Positions 60,233 to 64,000 of a stretch of DNA of 64,000 nt are shown piece after piece. The position numbers and the translations under genes were made by a program. The notes below the pieces were generated by a model, which saw nothing but the letters and a program-made list of their open reading frames with translations, ran no database searches and had not been told where the DNA came from. The stretch spans positions 1-64,000 of the forward strand of contig JAJZBX010000001.1 in assembly GCA_021846325.1 (NCBI GenBank), written 5' to 3'. Source of the DNA: Actinomycetes bacterium (GTDB lineage: Bacteria; Actinomycetota; Acidimicrobiia; Acidimicrobiales; RAAP-2). Every line of letters begins with the position of its first letter. Within the stretch, counting starts at the first letter, position 1.

Positions 60233-62167
60233 GTGAGCATTCGCGTCGGTGTCGAGGAGAGTCGCGAACGACTCGTTGCGCTGACCTTGCTCCTTCAGCG
60301 CGCGACGCATCAACGTCCACTGACCCAAGAGGCCATCGTGGCGGAGTTGCTCATTGACGAGTACCCCGTCGACAAGAAGGCACCGCGACGCGTGCGCGCG
60401 TATCGCGGCAGTGAAACGGCCGTGCGCCAGAAGTTCGAACGTGACAAGGCGAAGGTTCGAGAGTTGGGGATCCAGATCGAGACCACCGCGCTCGGTGATG
60501 GCACGGTTGGCTACTGGATCGATCCCGATGGCGCGAACGGTCCAGCGATTGATTTTGACGCCGCCGAACGCCGGGTGGTCGGGCTCGCCCTTCACCTCTA
60601 CGGCTTCGGTCCTTCGGGCGCCTTCAGCCTCTTCAATGAGGGCCCCGCGCCCGAAGGTGGACTCGAGTTTTCGAATTACTACAATCCAATACTTCGGTCA
60701 CTGCGGCTGGGACGCGTGCTGGTGTTCGACTACCAGTCATCGGCGAACAAGACCCGCACCGTCGAGCCGCTCGCCGTTGGCGTCTTTGATGGCGCCGCCT
60801 ACCTCGTCGCGCGCGTCCGCGGTAGCGATGAGGTCAAGGGCTACCGCATCACGAGGATGACGTCGATGCCGCTGGTGCTCGGCGAAGCATTCAACGTCGA
60901 CGACGCGACGCGCGAGTTGGCGGCGTCGTGGCGTCCGCAGTACGCACGAACTCCAAGGCCCGTGGATACGGTCGTGGTCACGACGGCCAACTACGCCCGG
61001 CTGCTGACCCAACAGTACCCCGGGTCACTCGCCGCCGAGCGCAAGGGCGGCCTAGTGGAAGTCGGACTTTCCTTCGACAACCTGCGCGAAGCGATGCGTT
61101 TCGCCCTCAACGCTGGACCCCGGGTGCGCGTGACCAGCCCCAAACTCTTGAAGAACGAGCTCGCCTCGTGGCTTCGCGGCGTGAACCGTGGCGTCGTGGC
61201 GCCACTCGATGAACTCCGTTTTGAGCCGCACGCGACGAACGACGCGCTCGGGCAAGCGCTGCAACTGCTACACGCCGTGCACCTCGCCGAGGGAGGGCTG
61301 CGCATTAGCGAACTATCGCGCCGTTTCACCCTGTCGGCGGACGTGGTGCGTCACGTGATGGACCGGATGGTATCGTTCGAACCCTTCCACGGCCGATACG
61401 GCTTCCCGGCGCACGTCATCAAAGAGTGCGACGACTGGGAGGACGAGGCCAACGACGACTCCTTGTACCGAGCGGAGTTCGGCCCGTCCTACGAGCGCAC
61501 GACGCCGTCACTCACGTGGCGCGATCTTTTTGAACTAAACATTGCGCTGCGCGAGGCGTCGCGTGTCTTTGACGTTCCCGCGATGCATTCGGCCATCGAG
61601 AAGATCGAAGCGGTGGTCGGCACACGGGTGCGAGTGGAGAGCGCGGCGCCCGAGGCCTCACTCGCCGACGTGCGCGCCGCCATCGAGGGTCACGAGCGAA
61701 TCAAGATCCACTACGTGCCGGGTTACTCCGACGAGTTGCAAGAGCGCACCATTGAACCCCGTGAGTTGCGCGTGCTGAACGGTCGCGCCTACGTACGGGC
61801 GTACTGCCTGACGCGCGAGGCGTGGCGCACCTTTCGGGTCGACCGGATCAGCGGCGTCGTGGCCAAGTCGCCGGCCGACGCAATGCGTCCCGAGGACCCC
61901 ACGGTCAACTGGTTGACTGAGGTCGGCGAAGGTGGGGTCGACGTGGTCGTGGTACTCGAGCCGGGACTTCGTTGGATCTTCGAACCACTACCGAGTGCCC
62001 AGTGGCAGCCACTTCGCGACGGACGCCACGCCGTGCGGTTCCGCGTGGCGGAACGTGCCTTCCTCGATCACTTGATGGTGCAGGCGGGCCCGGGTGCGGT
62101 GGTCGCGTCACCGGACTTCGCCGACGCCGGTCGCGAGTTGGCTCGTCAGATGCTCCAGGCGCTCTAG
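60233..62167 (+). CDS. PafB-PafC fusion, WYL-domain transcriptional regulator
   Basis: The 644-aa ORF holds two similar halves. Half 1 (about 1-300): a winged helix (RLVALTLLLQRATHQRPLTQ), a WYL domain (VFDYQSSANKTRTVEPLAVG) and a WCX-like end. Half 2 (about 335-644): a winged helix (GGLRISELSRRFTLSADVVR), a WYL domain (IKIHYVPGYSDELQERTIEP, RTFRVDRISG) and a C-terminal WCX domain. In most actinobacteria these are two genes, pafB and pafC, next to the proteasome genes, and the complex switches on the LexA-independent DNA-damage response. Here they are one protein and no proteasome gene is near. The GTG start is inferred; upstream codons have no family character. Confidence 0.85.
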   Translation: MSIRVGVEESRERLVALTLLLQRATHQRPLTQEAIVAELLIDEYPVDKKAPRRVRAYRGSETAVRQKFERDKAKVRELGIQIETTALGDGTVGYWIDPDGANGPAIDFDAAERRVVGLALHLYGFGPSGAFSLFNEGPAPEGGLEFSNYYNPILRSLRLGRVLVFDYQSSANKTRTVEPLAVGVFDGAAYLVARVRGSDEVKGYRITRMTSMPLVLGEAFNVDDATRELAASWRPQYARTPRPVDTVVVTTANYARLLTQQYPGSLAAERKGGLVEVGLSFDNLREAMRFALNAGPRVRVTSPKLLKNELASWLRGVNRGVVAPLDELRFEPHATNDALGQALQLLHAVHLAEGGLRISELSRRFTLSADVVRHVMDRMVSFEPFHGRYGFPAHVIKECDDWEDEANDDSLYRAEFGPSYERTTPSLTWRDLFELNIALREASRVFDVPAMHSAIEKIEAVVGTRVRVESAAPEASLADVRAAIEGHERIKIHYVPGYSDELQERTIEPRELRVLNGRAYVRAYCLTREAWRTFRVDRISGVVAKSPADAMRPEDPTVNWLTEVGEGGVDVVVVLEPGLRWIFEPLPSAQWQPLRDGRHAVRFRVAERAFLDHLMVQAGPGAVVASPDFADAGRELARQMLQAL

Positions 62168-62194
62168 GCGACCGTTGGGCCGTGGAGGTCCAAC

Positions 62195-63253
62195 GTGATT
62201 CACGCTTTTGTGCGACGCTCAAATGACGTCGAGTATCTCACCGCTGACCGCGCCGACGAACTCGACGGCCTGCGCTCGGGTGGTCCCGGCTGGTGGGTGC
62301 GCGGCGGTGGCGACGAGCGCAGCGCAAGAGACGTCGGCACAATATTGGCAACGACCGCTCGTTCCACGGTGACCGGCTACGACTTGGTGGTTGCGGCGCC
62401 ACGACCGCTGTCGATCCTGATCGCGATCGATACCGACGTGGCACCCGAGGTGGTCTCGGCGCATCGCGACGGTGTCAGCGCCGCGGTCGACTATCTAGAG
62501 GAACGTGCCCTCGTCGTTCGGCGGCGAGTCGCGGGCGACGAATTTGTCGAGGGCGCTCAGTGGTCTCGGGTGGTGAGCTTCACCCACGGCGTCAATCGGG
62601 ACGGTGAGCCGCATTTACACGATCACGTCTTGGTCGGGGCATTGCCCGCGGGGGCGTCGACCGTAGCCGACTCGCGTTCGCTGTTCGCGCACCTGGGCGC
62701 CGCGGACTCGATCTATCGCGCGACGGTGCGCGACGTGATCAACCTTCGCACCGAAAGGTCCGCCTGGCGCACGTTCGCGGGCAATGAGCTGATCAGTGGC
62801 GTCGACGAGGGGTTTCGCGCCATCTGGAGCGGGCACATCGATGAACGGGGCCCTAAGAGCACGTGGACCCGTCGCGCGATTGTCGAACAATGGCGTGACG
62901 ATGCCGCGCGATTCGAAGCCGTGGGCACGCCACGCGCGCCTCGCTACCGAGCATTCGACGAACACCGGTTTCGTGGCGCGTTCGAGGGTGCCACGCACAT
63001 TACGCGACGCGATCTCGTGCGGGCCTGGGCCGACGCGTCGCCGTTCGGTGCGTCGGGCGCCGAGATCAGCGCGGCGATCGACCGACTGCACCCGCACCTG
63101 CGCCTCGCTCGCGGAATGGCCGAGCGGCCGCTGCGACTCGTTGAAGCCCGTCGAGTCGATCGGGAACTCGAACGTACCCGAGAGTCGTCCCTGGTGGTGG
63201 GGCCGGGCGAGGGGCGCTACCGTGAGCGGGATTCACGCGTCCGATCGAGGTAG
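62195..63253 (+). CDS. MobF/TrwC-type relaxase, relaxase domain only
   Basis: The 352-aa protein resembles the N-terminal relaxase of TrwC/TraI, which nicks DNA at the transfer origin. GYDLVVAAPRPLSILIAI corresponds to the family's GxDLTFSAPKSVSLL. The metal-binding three-His motif is in FTHGVNRDGEPHLHDHVLV. A Tyr at position 14 (DVEYLTAD) is the likeliest nucleophile. Full members run to ~1000 residues with a helicase, but this one stops after ~350 and has no helicase motif. GGAGGT lies 5 nt before the GTG. It overlaps the end of the convergent coupling-protein gene by 37 nt. Confidence 0.75.
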   Translation: MIHAFVRRSNDVEYLTADRADELDGLRSGGPGWWVRGGGDERSARDVGTILATTARSTVTGYDLVVAAPRPLSILIAIDTDVAPEVVSAHRDGVSAAVDYLEERALVVRRRVAGDEFVEGAQWSRVVSFTHGVNRDGEPHLHDHVLVGALPAGASTVADSRSLFAHLGAADSIYRATVRDVINLRTERSAWRTFAGNELISGVDEGFRAIWSGHIDERGPKSTWTRRAIVEQWRDDAARFEAVGTPRAPRYRAFDEHRFRGAFEGATHITRRDLVRAWADASPFGASGAEISAAIDRLHPHLRLARGMAERPLRLVEARRVDRELERTRESSLVVGPGEGRYRERDSRVRSR

Positions 63254-64000
63254 TCCCGAAAACGCACGTGCTCGTGCGCTGGCGTCAGCGCGATCCAGCG
63301 CATCGTCTTATCGGCGGCGATACCCAGTCCCCAACCCGGGCGACCGGTGGCGAGATCGCCGACGGTCGCCCGGTCGCGTTCAATCCAGTTGGTCGCGTGA
63401 CTGGTCGCGCGACCGCGATGTCGTTGCACCGTGTGCGATGGAACCATCGTGCGACCGGCGATTCGCTGCAGTAACTCGAGCGTGGCGCGATCGGCTACGC
63501 CCGGCAGCACGACCGTGGTCGCAAAGAGCGAGAGAAAGCCGTCAGCCGTCGGCCCCCAACGAGACCGGGCTTGACTGAGATCTTGCAGGCAGGCGAGTGT
63601 CAGCACGCCCTGTCCGCCACCCTCCGAGACGATCCCCGGCAACCGCGGGAGTGGCGCGACGTTCGCGAGCTCGTCGAGCGCGAGCAGGAGTCGTGCCCCG
63701 TCGCGGTGTCGATCGTAGGTGGCGTGGACTAGTTCGTCGATCAGTCCAACGACCAGTGGTGTCGACACTGCTTGATGTCGACTCGGTGCCACGATGTGAA
63801 GTTGATGGGGCCCACTCAAGAATGCCTCGACGTCCAATGGTGCGCCGCGCGCCGCGGCTCGAGCGGCGTCGGTCCGAAGTCCCGCGAATAGTCCCGAGGC
63901 GGTCGACCAGATGCCGGAACGCTCACGTTCGTCGGTCTGGGCGATGGCGAGCAACAGTGTTACCGATGGGTGTTCATCACCGTGTCGCGTTCGCAGCGTT
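63217..64000 (-). CDS. Conjugative coupling protein (VirD4/TraG/TraD type), C-terminal part
   Basis: The frame continues past the right edge, so only the last ~261 codons are visible and the start is outside. It shows HPSVTLLLAIAQTDERERSG, then the Walker B region LLLALDELANVAPLPRLPGI, then VSEGGGQGVLTLACLQDLSQ (the TraG/TraM-recognition block with its Gln), and FATTVVLPGVADRATLELLQ. Such hexameric ATPases bring relaxase-bound DNA to the transfer channel. Walker A should lie beyond the window. Next to a relaxase it marks a conjugative or mobilizable element. Confidence 0.82.
   Translation of the reverse strand, partial: TLRTRHGDEHPSVTLLLAIAQTDERERSGIWSTASGLFAGLRTDAARAAARGAPLDVEAFLSGPHQLHIVAPSRHQAVSTPLVVGLIDELVHATYDRHRDGARLLLALDELANVAPLPRLPGIVSEGGGQGVLTLACLQDLSQARSRWGPTADGFLSLFATTVVLPGVADRATLELLQRIAGRTMVPSHTVQRHRGRATSHATNWIERDRATVGDLATGRPGWGLGIAADKTMRWIALTPAHEHVRFRDYLDRTRESRSR

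Noticed and set aside
1-64000. CRISPR arrays, rRNA, long tandem repeats, phage genes
   Set aside because: Read for but not found. Apart from the IS end and the relaxase/coupling pair there are no mobile-element genes in the window.

Overview
The window is GC-rich, densely coded DNA from one bacterium. An actinobacterium of the Acidimicrobiia type fits best: a cofactor-independent SufBCD/SufS/SufU system, secA-prfB-ftsE-ftsX in a row, a PafB/PafC WYL regulator, an LCP-family protein, many GTG/TTG starts and many apparently leaderless genes. This placement is inferred from gene content and style. No rRNA or tRNA was seen to confirm it.

Layout. Positions 1-1990 are an accessory patch: the tail of an IS3-family transposase, two orphan genes of less GC-rich sequence and the last 24 codons of a destroyed acyl-CoA dehydrogenase gene. 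Positions 1992-16160 hold a MazF-like-domain protein, tryptophanase, an Lgt-family protein, an NlpC/P60 hydrolase, and three genes that recall part of the ethylmalonyl-CoA pathway (a CitE/Mcl-type lyase, an acyl-CoA dehydrogenase with a long N-terminal extension, a MaoC hydratase). MutY, a flavin reductase and oligopeptidase B follow. Positions 16244-25030 are the iron-sulfur cluster assembly region. On the plus strand lie sufB, a small Cys protein, sufD, a Rieske protein and a sufC. On the minus strand lie a second sufC, sufS and sufU. An enoyl-CoA hydratase-family gene and an LCP gene are interleaved.

Positions 25069-34100 hold lipid genes, thiE, an Rrf2 regulator, RNase H and a lipoate block: lpdA, an E2 acyltransferase with an altered catalytic motif, and one ORF that fuses LipB to LipA. 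Positions 34117-51234 hold a Tat-exported DMFase-like protein, metH, a cobalamin adenosyltransferase, pepA, a rhodanese-MoeB fusion, a methylmalonyl-CoA mutase large subunit, a biotin-dependent carboxylase alpha subunit with birA beside it, and two rhamnose-type glycan genes. Together they suggest B12-dependent propionyl-CoA/methylmalonyl-CoA metabolism plus methionine synthesis, though the carboxylase beta subunit and the mutase small subunit are not in the window.

Positions 51464-62167 are core genes: secA, prfB, ftsE, ftsX, msrB, dxs, an FmdB-like zinc ribbon, moaC and a PafB-PafC fusion. From 62195 to the right edge lie a helicase-less MobF-type relaxase and, convergent to it, a VirD4/TraG-type coupling protein that runs off the window. 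This is probably the edge of an integrated conjugative or mobilizable element.

A feature of the whole window is a TAnnnT hexamer exactly 6 or 7 nt before the start codon of 17 genes. This is the signature of leaderless transcripts, and it was used to choose several starts.
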